From Falsirhodobacter sp. 20TX0035 (GTDB taxonomy: Bacteria; Pseudomonadota; Alphaproteobacteria; Rhodobacterales; Rhodobacteraceae), in assembly GCF_028307215.1 (NCBI RefSeq), contig NZ_JAQMHV010000008.1, positions 56,808 through 120,807 of the forward strand: 64,000 nt of DNA. The letters are read 5' to 3'. Shown piece by piece: positions 10,159 to 18,404 of the stretch. Positions within the stretch are counted from its first letter, which is position 1. Each line of letters begins with the position of its first letter. The position numbers and the translations under genes were made by a program. The notes below the pieces were generated by a model. It was not told the DNA's origin and ran no database searches. It saw only the letters and a program-made list of their open reading frames with translations.

Positions 10159-10827
10159 TCAGGCGAGTTTCGCCAGAACCTTGGCGGTGGCGCCCGACAG
10201 GTCGCCCAGCTTCGCCTGACCGTCGCGCACCTGCGCCTCGCGCGCCTTGCCGCGGATTTGGATGTCGATGGCCTTCTGCGCCTCGGCCGCCACCTCGTCC
10301 CGCGGGATCACGAGGACGCCGGATTCGTCGGCCAGCACCGCGTCGCCCGGCATCACCACCGTGTTGCCGCAGGACACGGGGATGTTGATCGCGCCGCCGA
10401 TGTCGTAGCTGCGCGTCGTGATGGGGGAGATGCCCTTGCACCACATCGGGAAGTCGGAGGCGATGATCTCCTCCAGATCCGTGCAGGGGCCGTCCACCAC
10501 CGCGCCCACGGCGCCGGCGGCCTTGGCCCCCACGGTCACGCCGCCGCCCCAGCAGGCGTAGCGGTCGTCGTGCAGGCGGTCCACGAAGACGAAGTCGCCG
10601 GGGCGGATCAAGCTGAGCAGGTGGTGCAGCAGGGTGGAATCCGCGCCCGGGATGGCGATCGTCACGGCGGTGCCGACGATGCGGCGGCCGGGGATCAGCG
10701 GCTGGATCTGACGGTGCAGGAAGCCGAACTGCCGCCAATGGCCGACGGTCGCCGTCTCGCATTGCGCCAGCAGGTCCAGATCGGCCTGAGGGATCTGCGC
10801 GGGCATCGGGTGGATCTTGTAGCTCAT
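10159..10827 (-). CDS. RraA-fold protein (aldolase/decarboxylase-like)
   Basis: 222 residues, ATG at 10827 with AAGGA six bases upstream. The overall pattern is that of the RraA-like family, which includes 4-hydroxy-4-methyl-2-oxoglutarate and 4-carboxy-4-hydroxy-2-oxoadipate aldolases, oxaloacetate decarboxylases and the RNase E inhibitor RraA. The usual pattern VDGxxRD reads VDGPCTD here: the metal-binding Asp is kept but the substrate-binding Arg is a Thr. The WGE motif before it is WGGG. The reaction is therefore not assignable. It lies between the last permease and the GGT gene in one operon, implying action on the imported substrate. Confidence 0.75.
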   Translation of the reverse strand: MSYKIHPMPAQIPQADLDLLAQCETATVGHWRQFGFLHRQIQPLIPGRRIVGTAVTIAIPGADSTLLHHLLSLIRPGDFVFVDRLHDDRYACWGGGVTVGAKAAGAVGAVVDGPCTDLEEIIASDFPMWCKGISPITTRSYDIGGAINIPVSCGNTVVMPGDAVLADESGVLVIPRDEVAAEAQKAIDIQIRGKAREAQVRDGQAKLGDLSGATAKVLAKLA

Positions 10828-10836
10828 GGTCTTTCC

Positions 10837-11628
10837 TTACTTTCCGAAGGCTTTGGTGAATCCGACGGTGCGCTCGATCAGCAGCACCATGGCAAGGGAC
10901 ACGACGATCAGCAGCACCGCCAGCACGGCGACCATCGGGTCCGTCCGATCCTCCACATAGCGGTAGATCGCGACGGGCAGCGTGGTCAGGCGGGGGCCAA
11001 CGAGGAACAGCGAGAGCACGATCTCGTCAAAGGACATGATCGCGGCGATGGCCGAGGAGGCGACGATCCCCGGCACAAGACGCGGCAGGGTGATCTGCGC
11101 GAAGGTCTGCACCGGGGTCGCGCCCAGCGTCATCGCCGCCTGCTCCACATCCGTGCCAAGGTTCGCAAGGCTGGTCTGAAGGATGCGGACCGAGAAGGGG
11201 AGCGTCATCACCAGATGCGCCAGAACCAGCCCCGGGAAGGTCGCGACCAGCCCCGCCGGCGTGAACACCATCAGGATGCCCAGGCCCAGCATCATGGAGG
11301 GCAGCACCAGCGGCATCAGGATCAGCGTCTGGATCGTGCGGCGGCCCGGGAACTCCATCCGCACCAGCGCATAGGCCGCCGGAAGGCCAAGCGCGAGGCT
11401 GAGGAACGCCACGATCACCGCGATGATGGCGCTGTTGCGCAGACCCTGCATGAAGCCACCATTGGACAGCACCTCGGCATACCAGCGCGTGCTCCACGAT
11501 GTGGGCGGGAAAGACAGATAGGCGTCGCCGCTGAACGAGATCACGAAGATCAGGCACAGCGGCAGGAAGATCGCCGCGAAGACAGCGAACACCCAGGCGC
11601 GGACGAGGAGGGACAGGAACCGGGTCAT
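10837..11628 (-). CDS. ABC importer permease, PotC-like
   Basis: 263 residues from the ATG at 11628, which overlaps the stop codon of the upstream permease by four bases. Six membrane helices, the first being [19 protein letters not shown]. The cytoplasmic coupling loop reads [21 protein letters not shown]. The frame stays open far upstream, but that stretch is the shadow of the neighbouring permease and ATPase genes. Second permease of the Pot-like transporter between 10.8 and 14.6 kb. The RraA-fold gene follows nine bases downstream. Confidence 0.88.
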   Translation of the reverse strand: MTRFLSLLVRAWVFAVFAAIFLPLCLIFVISFSGDAYLSFPPTSWSTRWYAEVLSNGGFMQGLRNSAIIAVIVAFLSLALGLPAAYALVRMEFPGRRTIQTLILMPLVLPSMMLGLGILMVFTPAGLVATFPGLVLAHLVMTLPFSVRILQTSLANLGTDVEQAAMTLGATPVQTFAQITLPRLVPGIVASSAIAAIMSFDEIVLSLFLVGPRLTTLPVAIYRYVEDRTDPMVAVLAVLLIVVSLAMVLLIERTVGFTKAFGK

Positions 11629-12497
11629 GCGCGCACCTTCGTGACAAGGCGGAGGCACAGGCCCATGACGAGCATCGCCCCCACGAACAGCGCCAGCATC
11701 AGGAAGGCCAGCGCCGCCGCGGTCGGCCAGTCCAGCGTCATCAGCGCCAGATCGTAGACCTCGGTCGCCAGCAGGAACACCCGCCCCCCGCCCAGAAGCG
11801 AGGGCGTGATGTAGGAGGAGATGCAGAGCACGAAGCCGATCGTCAGCGCCGCGATCAGGGCGGGCACCGACAGGGGCAGCGTCACCTTCAGGAACACCTC
11901 GTGGGGCTTCGCGCCCAGCGACATCGCGGCCTCGTCCAGCCGCGGGTCCAGCCGGCCGAGGCCTGCGGTGATGGTCAGGAACATGAAGGGCATGATCGCC
12001 TCGGTCAGGCCGATCACCACGCCGGTGTAGTTGTTGACCAGCTGCATCGGTTCCGACACAAGGCCGAGGGTCAGCAGGATGGAGTTCACGAGCCCCCCCT
12101 GCCCCAGCATGACCATCCAGCCGAAGGACCGCACGACCGCCGACACCAGCAGGGGCGAGGCCGCCAGCACCGTCAGGATCGTGCGCCAGCGGGGGCTGAC
12201 GTTTCGCAGATACAGCGCCACCGGATAGGCCAGCAGCAGCGCCAGCACCGAGCAGGTGATCGACAGCTTCAGCGTGCGCCCCAGAAGGTCGAGGTAGTAG
12301 CCGTCGCTCAGGATCGCGAGATAGGTCGCGGGGCTGACGGCCTTCACGATGGCGCCATAGTCCGAGATGTTCAGCGACATGCGGAACAGCCAGAGGATCG
12401 GCGCGATAAAGGTCACCGCCAGCACCGCAAGCACGGGGGCCAGCAGGATCCAAGGGGTGAGGCGCGATCCGGTTCCGGGGGTGACGAACGCGCTCAT
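11625..12497 (-). CDS. ABC importer permease, PotB-like
   Basis: 290 residues from the ATG at 12497, which overlaps the ATPase stop (ATGA). Six helices, with the first ([22 protein letters not shown]) and the coupling loop [20 protein letters not shown] clearly recognisable. It has normal PotB length, unlike the paralogue at 4988-6145 with its extended loop. So the two Pot-like systems in this window are not recent duplicates of each other. Confidence 0.88.
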   Translation of the reverse strand: MSAFVTPGTGSRLTPWILLAPVLAVLAVTFIAPILWLFRMSLNISDYGAIVKAVSPATYLAILSDGYYLDLLGRTLKLSITCSVLALLLAYPVALYLRNVSPRWRTILTVLAASPLLVSAVVRSFGWMVMLGQGGLVNSILLTLGLVSEPMQLVNNYTGVVIGLTEAIMPFMFLTITAGLGRLDPRLDEAAMSLGAKPHEVFLKVTLPLSVPALIAALTIGFVLCISSYITPSLLGGGRVFLLATEVYDLALMTLDWPTAAALAFLMLALFVGAMLVMGLCLRLVTKVRA

Positions 12498-13561
12498 GCT
12501 CCGAACACCCGCAGGTCCGCTCCACGCCAGTCCAGCGCCACGATGTTGCCGACATGGGCCAGCGCGTCGTCGGGATCGCCGGGACGGATGTCGGCGATCA
12601 GGCGCTGCCCGCCCTCCAGTTCCAGTTCTGTCTCGATCATGGAGCCGACGAAGACGCGGCGCAGGACGCGGGCCTTCAGCGGGCCGTCCGCCAGCAGGCG
12701 CACGCAATGCGGACGCACCACGGCCAGCGCCTCGCCATTGGCCCCGGTCGCTTCGGACGCTGGCACGGGCTGGCCGTCCACCGTCACCCGGCCGCCAGCA
12801 ACACGCGCCTTCAGCGTGTTGGCGCGCCCGATGAAATTCGCCACGAAGGGCGAGGCGGGGCGGTCGTAGATCTCGGCCGGGGTGCCGATCTGTTCCAGCA
12901 TGCCACCGTTCATCACGACGATGCGGTCGCACATGGTCAGCGCCTCCTGCTGGTCGTGGGTCACGAACAGCGTGGTGATGCCGGTGCGGGTCTGGATGTC
13001 GCGCAGCTCGAACCGCATCTCGTCGCGCAGGCGCGCGTCGAGGTTCGACAAGGGCTCGTCCAGCAGCAGGATCTCCGGCTCGATCACGATGGCGCGGGCG
13101 ATGGCCACGCGCTGCTGCTGCCCGCCGGACAGTTCCGCGGGGCGGCGGGCGGCGAAGGCGTCCAGCCGCACGGCGCGCAGGGCTTCGGCCACGCGGGCGC
13201 GGGTCTCCTCCTTGCCGATCTTGCGCAGCTTCAGCCCGAAGGCCACGTTTTCGGCCACGGTCATGTGCGGGAACAGGGCATAGGACTGGAACACGAGGCC
13301 GAGGTTGCGCTCCCATGGCGGCGCGTGCGAGATGTCGCGCCCTCCGATGGTGATGCTGCCCGCCGTGGGCGCCAGAAGGCCCGCGAACATCCGCAGCGTG
13401 GTGGACTTCCCGCAGCCGGAAGGTCCGAGGACGCCGATGAACTCTCCCTTTCGGATGTCAAACGACAGGCGGTCCACGGCGGGTCGGGCGCCGCCATAGT
13501 CGAAGGTCAGCGCGTCGATGCGGATGTGAGGATCCGCCGTCATGTCGGTGTGCAACGTCAT
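12494..13561 (-). CDS. ABC importer ATPase, PotA-like
   Basis: 355 residues. Walker [11 protein letters not shown]-loop [13 protein letters not shown], signature LSGGQQQR, Walker [13 protein letters not shown] and switch [11 protein letters not shown] are intact. A TOBE-type domain occupies the last 110 residues. The ATG at 13561 is preceded by GAGG; a second in-frame ATG at 13543 is possible. It sits six bases after the binding-protein stop and four bases into the following permease. It powers the second Pot-like importer. Confidence 0.9.
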   Translation of the reverse strand: MTLHTDMTADPHIRIDALTFDYGGARPAVDRLSFDIRKGEFIGVLGPSGCGKSTTLRMFAGLLAPTAGSITIGGRDISHAPPWERNLGLVFQSYALFPHMTVAENVAFGLKLRKIGKEETRARVAEALRAVRLDAFAARRPAELSGGQQQRVAIARAIVIEPEILLLDEPLSNLDARLRDEMRFELRDIQTRTGITTLFVTHDQQEALTMCDRIVVMNGGMLEQIGTPAEIYDRPASPFVANFIGRANTLKARVAGGRVTVDGQPVPASEATGANGEALAVVRPHCVRLLADGPLKARVLRRVFVGSMIETELELEGGQRLIADIRPGDPDDALAHVGNIVALDWRGADLRVFGA

Positions 13562-13567
13562 GGGACC

Positions 13568-14608
13568 TCAGTTGCCGGCCGAGATGATGCGGCGCTTCCA
13601 CATCGCGTTCCAGCGGTCGTTCTGCGTCGCGACCCAGGCCCAATCCAGCGGCAGCGTCGCGTCAAGCTGGCCGAACACGGTGCGCGCCTGCGCCTCGGCA
13701 CTGGGCGCTGCCTTCGCGTTGGTGGGGGAGTAGTACATGGTTTCGGTGAATTGGGCCTGCGCCTCGGGCGACAGGGCGTAATCGATGAAGGCCTTGGCCA
13801 GATCGGGGTTCTGCGACCCTTCCACCAGGTTGATCGTGTTGATCTGCAGGATCGTGCCTTCCTTCGGCGTCATCACCCCCAGCTTGCCGTCCGATTGCAC
13901 GGCGTAATACTGCGCGCGGGCGTTCCAGCCGGTCGCGAAATCCACCGTTCCGTTCAGCACCAGCGTATAACCGTCGGGCTTCGGATCGAAGGTCTGGACC
14001 GCCGGCGCAAGTTCCGCCAGCTTCTCGATCGCCCTATCGACGGACTTGGTGTAATCCTCGCCCAGCATGGCGGAGGTCATGACCATCAGCCCGGTGCCCT
14101 GGATGTTGGGCATCGCCGAGACCGCGAGGCGCCCGGCGTACTTTGGATCCCACAACTCGGCCAGCGACGTGGGCGTGCCCTCCACCGTTTCGGTGTTGTA
14201 GCTGATGATCTCGTTGTCGAAGGTCACGGCGGGGCCAAACCTTTCCTGCACGGTCGCCTGCGGCACCAGATCCGCCATGTTCGGCACGATGTCCGCCGAC
14301 AGGGGCGCGAACAGACCTTCCTTGTTGGCGATCAGGCCGGCGGAAGCGTCGAAGATCACCACGTCCATCTGCGGATCGCCCGCCTGCGCCCGCAGCGCCC
14401 CCAGAAGACCGGCCGAACCGCGGTCGGAGTAGTAGTTGACCTTGACGCCCGGATGCGCCGCCTCGAACGGCGCGATCACGGCCTTGGTGTATTCGTCCTG
14501 GAACACCCCGGTGTAGGAGCCGAGCGTGATCTCGCCCGACAACTCCTGCGCCATGGCCGTCGTGCCCAGAAGGGCCGTGAGGGCGAAGGCGGAAAGCATC
14601 GTCTTCAT
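13568..14608 (-). CDS. ABC importer periplasmic binding protein, PotD-like
   Basis: 346 residues with signal peptide MKTMLSAFALTALLGTTAMA. The mature protein contains FQDEYTKAVIAPFEAAHPGVKV, cut here to the family pattern of an extracellular solute-binding protein group 1/8, plus DVVIFDASAGL and VDFATGWNARAQYY. These patterns resemble binding proteins for polyamines, opines and other amines. It is placed between the hydroxyacid dehydrogenase and the ATPase of the same operon. The natural ligand is unknown; the enzymes downstream suggest an organic acid amide or gamma-glutamyl compound. Confidence 0.85.
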   Translation of the reverse strand: MKTMLSAFALTALLGTTAMAQELSGEITLGSYTGVFQDEYTKAVIAPFEAAHPGVKVNYYSDRGSAGLLGALRAQAGDPQMDVVIFDASAGLIANKEGLFAPLSADIVPNMADLVPQATVQERFGPAVTFDNEIISYNTETVEGTPTSLAELWDPKYAGRLAVSAMPNIQGTGLMVMTSAMLGEDYTKSVDRAIEKLAELAPAVQTFDPKPDGYTLVLNGTVDFATGWNARAQYYAVQSDGKLGVMTPKEGTILQINTINLVEGSQNPDLAKAFIDYALSPEAQAQFTETMYYSPTNAKAAPSAEAQARTVFGQLDATLPLDWAWVATQNDRWNAMWKRRIISAGN

Positions 14609-14647
14609 GGTGGTCGTTTCCCCTGTTGGTGCCCTCTGACGGGGCGT

Positions 14648-15577
14648 TCAGTAACCGCGGCGGGCGTCGGCCAGATCGGCGACGGTGCCGTCTTTTTCAA
14701 AGGCGCGCAGGTTGCGCGAGATGATGCGGCTGCCCGTCGGCGCGTCGATGAGCGAGGCGACATGCGGCGTGACGGTGATCTGGGGATGCTGCCAGAACGG
14801 ATGGTCCGAAGGCAGCGGCTCCACATGGAACACGTCTAGCGTGGCCGCCGCGATCTGGCCGGAGGCGAGCGCGCCCAGAAGATCGTCATCCACCAGATGC
14901 GGGCCGCGGGCCGCGTTGATGATCGAGGCGCCGCGTTTCAGCCGGTTGAACGTGTCGTTGTTCAGGATGCCGCGCGTTTCGTCCGTCAGCGGCAGCAGGT
15001 TCACGAGGATCTCCGTCCCGTCGAGGAAGTCGCCGAAGCCAGCGGCGCCCGAGAAGGTGGTCACGCCGTCGATCGTCTTGGGGGACCGCGCCCAGCCCAC
15101 GACGTCAAAGCCGATCGCTGACAGGCATTTCGCCGCCTCCGCCCCCAGATTGCCAAGGCCCATGACGCCCACGCGGCGCCGCGTCGCCGGCGGCACCACG
15201 ACCGGCGCCCATTCGCTGCGGGCCTGCGAGGCCTGAAGCGCCGGCATGTTGCGGTGGTGGCGCAGGACGTGCAGCGCCACGTATTCCTTCATGCGCTGCG
15301 TCAGGTCCGTCCCGACGGTGCGGATGATGGGCAGGTCGGGCAGATCCTCGTCCGCCAGAACGTGGTCGATCCCGGCGCCGATCGACACGATGGCCTTCAG
15401 GTTCGGAAAGGGCCGCAGGCAGCCGGTGGTGGGGCGCCAGACGACGGCGTAGCGGATCGCCTCCGGGTCGGGCACGGCGGTCAGGGGATGGAAGTTCCAG
15501 TCGGGCATCAACTCGCCCATCATGCGGATCCAGTCCTGAGTCTTGGTTTCGGAGGGGAGATAGATTGCGACGTTCAT
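14648..15577 (-). CDS. D-2-hydroxyacid dehydrogenase (GhrA-like)
   Basis: 309 residues. AGAGG lies five bases before the second of two adjacent ATG codons (15577), which I prefer over 15580. The NAD(P)-binding motif is GVMGLGNLGAEAAK near residue 140. The catalytic triad of the family is visible: Arg in NAARGPHLVDD, Glu in DVFHVEPLP and His in TPHVAS. Best resemblance is to glyoxylate/hydroxypyruvate reductase A, which reduces 2-oxoacids to D-2-hydroxyacids. First gene of the seven-gene minus-strand operon; the divergent LysR gene starts 121 bases away and probably regulates it. Confidence 0.85.
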   Translation of the reverse strand: MNVAIYLPSETKTQDWIRMMGELMPDWNFHPLTAVPDPEAIRYAVVWRPTTGCLRPFPNLKAIVSIGAGIDHVLADEDLPDLPIIRTVGTDLTQRMKEYVALHVLRHHRNMPALQASQARSEWAPVVVPPATRRRVGVMGLGNLGAEAAKCLSAIGFDVVGWARSPKTIDGVTTFSGAAGFGDFLDGTEILVNLLPLTDETRGILNNDTFNRLKRGASIINAARGPHLVDDDLLGALASGQIAAATLDVFHVEPLPSDHPFWQHPQITVTPHVASLIDAPTGSRIISRNLRAFEKDGTVADLADARRGY

Positions 15578-15651
15578 CATGGCCTCTTGCTGTCCGGATC
15601 ATGTGACCGTCATCCTTGCCGCATCGCAAAGCAAAAATTCTGGCGGTGGTC

Positions 15652-15666
15652 ATAGAAGAAATTTAT
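15652..15666. promoter_or_regulatory. LysR-type T-N11-A box
   Basis: ATA-GAAGAAATT-TAT is a dyad-symmetric T-N11-A motif in the 121-base space between the dehydrogenase and LysR genes, centred about 40 bases upstream of the LysR start. This is where an autoregulatory LysR site is expected. Assignment is inference from position and pattern. Confidence 0.45.
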
Positions 15667-15698
15667 GACGGGCCACGCCGCGGACCCCGGAGGACGCC

Positions 15699-16616
15699 AT
15701 GAACCTGAAACAGCTTGAAGCCTTCTACTGGCTGACCCGCCTGCGAAGCTACCAGCGCGTCGCGGATCACATCGGTCTGACGCAACCCGCTGTATCGGCA
15801 CGCATATCGGGGCTGGAGGACAGTCTGGGCGTGCGGCTCTTGGATCGGGAGGCCTCCGTCTTCACCCTGACCGATCAGGGGCACGAGGTTGCCGAATATG
15901 CCGAGAATTTCCTCAATCTGTCGGAGGCTTTGACATCCCGCCTGAAGATCGGGCAAAAAAGGCGTTATACCATCGGCACCGTAGGCATGGTGACGCGCAC
16001 CTGGGGCAACACGCTGCGCCGGAAGGTCCTTTCGGACAATGGCATCGGCCTTGTGGATTTCCATTCCGCCTCCAACGTGGAGCTGCGCCAGCAGGTGCGG
16101 TCCGGCGCGCTCGACATGGCCTTCGTCACGGGGGAGGCCGGTCTGCCGCAGGTCGCGGACAGCTTTTCAGTGCTCTACAAGGTCGGCTGGGTGGCGCGGC
16201 CGGACGTGGTGGGCGAGGGTCGCCGCCCCCTGACCCCGGACGAGATCCGGGCGCTGCCGCTGATTCTCTATCCCCACACCTCGCCCCTGTTCCGCCCGGT
16301 GGCCGAGATGGTGGACGAGACGCGCCGCCGGCCGAACGCGCGGCACACCGGAAACTCGCTGGGCACGATCTGCGACATGGTGCGGGACGGCTTCGGCGTT
16401 GCCGCCATCCCGCTGGCGGCGATGGAGCGGGAGATCGCCACCGGCATGGTGGTGGAGATCGCCACGACCGTGCAGCTGGCCCCGCTGGACACGCGCTGCG
16501 TCCACCTGAACCGCGCCCGCAAGCAGCAGACGCAGCAGATCTTCGCGCTGGCGCGGCAGGCCGCGGCGGAATGGGCCGCGGCCCATCCCCGCTATGTCAG
16601 CTTTCTGGACACCTGA
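15699..16616 (+). CDS. LysR family transcriptional regulator
   Basis: 305 residues. Residues 1-60 form the LysR winged helix (LKQLEAFYWLTRLRSYQRVA, then LTQPAVSARISGLEDSLGVRL). The remainder is a periplasmic-binding-protein-like effector domain. It is transcribed away from the hydroxyacid dehydrogenase operon, so it likely senses a metabolite of that pathway. It ends seven bases before the convergent creatininase-family gene, with no hairpin between them. Confidence 0.88.
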   Translation: MNLKQLEAFYWLTRLRSYQRVADHIGLTQPAVSARISGLEDSLGVRLLDREASVFTLTDQGHEVAEYAENFLNLSEALTSRLKIGQKRRYTIGTVGMVTRTWGNTLRRKVLSDNGIGLVDFHSASNVELRQQVRSGALDMAFVTGEAGLPQVADSFSVLYKVGWVARPDVVGEGRRPLTPDEIRALPLILYPHTSPLFRPVAEMVDETRRRPNARHTGNSLGTICDMVRDGFGVAAIPLAAMEREIATGMVVEIATTVQLAPLDTRCVHLNRARKQQTQQIFALARQAAAEWAAAHPRYVSFLDT

Positions 16617-16622
16617 AGGCGA

Positions 16623-17432
16623 TCAGCCCGCAAAGCCCGTCGACACGTGGTCGCGGATGAAGCCCGCGCCGATCTTCACCAGTCGGTCCGACAGCGCCTT
16701 CCCCGTCTCGGCCGAGCTGAAGGCCGGGTCGCCGCCCCAGACGCCGTGCGGCGCAGCCTCGATCGCCTCCATCGGGACGGTGATGCGCGCGCCGTCGTAT
16801 TTCACGGCGGCCATTCCGGCGACGTCCATGCCCATCGCGCGGCGACCCTTGGGCGGGGCCTGCTTCAGGTCCATGCGCAGGATGTCGGGGTAATAGTGCA
16901 ACCCGATGGACGTCAGCGGATCGCCCCCGTGCCCCGAGGATTTCGCGGCCGCCTCCGGCCCCAGGATCTCCTTCAGCAATTCGTAGCTGATCTGCCACAG
17001 ATACATGGAGGCCACGAACATGCCGTTCTTCCGGCGCCACGCCTGCGTCACCTCGTTGATGGCAAGGACGTTGCCGCCATGGCCGTTGATGATCAGGATC
17101 TTCGTCAGCCCGTGGCGCGCGAGGCTGCCCAGCATGTCATCGAGCAGCGCGGTCAGCGTCGGCTGGCTGATCGCGATCCCGCCATGCGACGATCCGAAAT
17201 AGTCCGAACCGCCAAAGGGCACCGGGGGCGCCACAAAGGTCGGCACGCCTTCGGCCCGCGCGGCGCGGGCGATGTCCAGCGCCACGCATTCGGCGCCAAG
17301 ATAGTCGCCCATCGGCGCATGCGTGCCCTGATCTTCCAGGGACCCCATCGGCAGCAGGATCACGGCGTCGCCGTTCAGGTGCTGGCGGGCTTCCTCGCTC
17401 GTCAGTTCGGCCATCTTCAGTTTGTCGGTCAT
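16623..17432 (-). CDS. Creatininase-family amidohydrolase
   Basis: 269 residues from the ATG at 17432 (AGAGGA upstream); a GTG three bases earlier is less likely. It has the creatininase/ArfB fold with LPMGSLEDQGTHAPMGD and INGHGGN. In canonical members the first motif is EQHGPH, supplying Glu and His to the binuclear metal site. Here the middle His is replaced by Gln (EDQGTH), while Glu, the final His, Asp and the NGH His are kept, so it belongs to a divergent subgroup. Family members hydrolyse cyclic amides and formamides. Last gene of the Dpp-type operon, so it may open an imported cyclic amide. The true substrate is unknown. Confidence 0.8.
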   Translation of the reverse strand: MTDKLKMAELTSEEARQHLNGDAVILLPMGSLEDQGTHAPMGDYLGAECVALDIARAARAEGVPTFVAPPVPFGGSDYFGSSHGGIAISQPTLTALLDDMLGSLARHGLTKILIINGHGGNVLAINEVTQAWRRKNGMFVASMYLWQISYELLKEILGPEAAAKSSGHGGDPLTSIGLHYYPDILRMDLKQAPPKGRRAMGMDVAGMAAVKYDGARITVPMEAIEAAPHGVWGGDPAFSSAETGKALSDRLVKIGAGFIRDHVSTGFAG

Positions 17433-17441
17433 CACGTCCTC

Positions 17442-18404
17442 TTACAGTATGTCGTCGCGGATGCAGGCCTTGAGGCGGTTGTCGCCTGCGGGCCGCAGGG
17501 GGGGCACGCTATCGGCACAGGCCGGCAGCGCGTATGGGCAGCGCGAGCGGAACACGCAGCCCGAGGGCGGGGACAGCGGCGAAGGGATCTCCCCCTCCAG
17601 CCGGATGCGGTGGGGGGCGTGCTTCAGGCTCGGCTCGGCGGATACAAGGGCGGCGGTGTAGGGGTGCTGCGGGTGGAAGTGCACGGCATCGGCCGGCCCC
17701 ACCTCCATCACGCGGCCCAGATAGAGCACCATGACCCGGTCCGAGATGAAGCGCACCACCGACAGGTCGTGGCTTATGAACAGGAGCGAGATGCCGTGGC
17801 TGACCCGCAGATCCGCCAGCAGATTCAGCACCTGCGCCTGGATCGACACATCCAGCGCCGACACCGCCTCGTCGCAGACGATGAACTTCGGCTCCACGGC
17901 CAGCGCGCGGGCGATGCCGATGCGCTGGCGCTGCCCGCCCGAGAATTCGTGCGGGCGGCGGTCCAGGAAGGCCGGGTTCAGGCCCACCATGTCCAGAAGC
18001 TCGGTCAGGCGGCCCTCGCGCGCGGCACCCGTGTGCAGCCTGTGCGTGTCCAGCGCCTCGGACAGGACCGCGCGGATGGTCTTGCGCGGGTCGAGGCTGG
18101 CATAAGGGTCTTGGAAGATGATCTGCATGTCCTTGCGCAGGCGACGCAGATCCTCGGGCCCAAGGGCCGTCAGGTCGTGCCCCCCGAACGTCATCGCCGC
18201 GCTGTCGCTGTCGATCAGGCGCAGCACCGCCTTGCCGATCGTGCTCTTGCCCGATCCGCTTTCGCCGACCAGCCCAAGAACCTCGCCCGGGTGGACGGTC
18301 AGCGACACGTCGCGCAGCACCTGCATCATCCGCTTGCCGAACAGGCCCTTGCGCCCCACGGGATAGTGCTTGTTGAGGTCACGGACCTCAAGAATGGCGG
18401 TCAT
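17442..18404 (-). CDS. Peptide-type ABC importer ATPase, DppF-like
   Basis: 320 residues. Walker [11 protein letters not shown]-loop IIFQDPYASLDP, signature FSGGQRQR, Walker B FIVCDEAVSALD, switch LFISHDLSVV. The C-terminal oligopeptide-ABC extension has the cysteine cluster CVFRSRCPYALPAC, which in this family binds an Fe-S cluster. The ATG at 18404 overlaps the stop of the permease-ATPase fusion. Together with the D domain of that fusion it forms the nucleotide-binding heterodimer of the importer. Confidence 0.9.
   Translation of the reverse strand: MTAILEVRDLNKHYPVGRKGLFGKRMMQVLRDVSLTVHPGEVLGLVGESGSGKSTIGKAVLRLIDSDSAAMTFGGHDLTALGPEDLRRLRKDMQIIFQDPYASLDPRKTIRAVLSEALDTHRLHTGAAREGRLTELLDMVGLNPAFLDRRPHEFSGGQRQRIGIARALAVEPKFIVCDEAVSALDVSIQAQVLNLLADLRVSHGISLLFISHDLSVVRFISDRVMVLYLGRVMEVGPADAVHFHPQHPYTAALVSAEPSLKHAPHRIRLEGEIPSPLSPPSGCVFRSRCPYALPACADSVPPLRPAGDNRLKACIRDDIL

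Noticed and set aside
11625..13316. Apparent 563-residue fusion of ATPase and permease
   Set aside because: The first part is an out-of-frame reading of the ATPase gene; the permease begins at the ATG at 12497 with an ATGA overlap.
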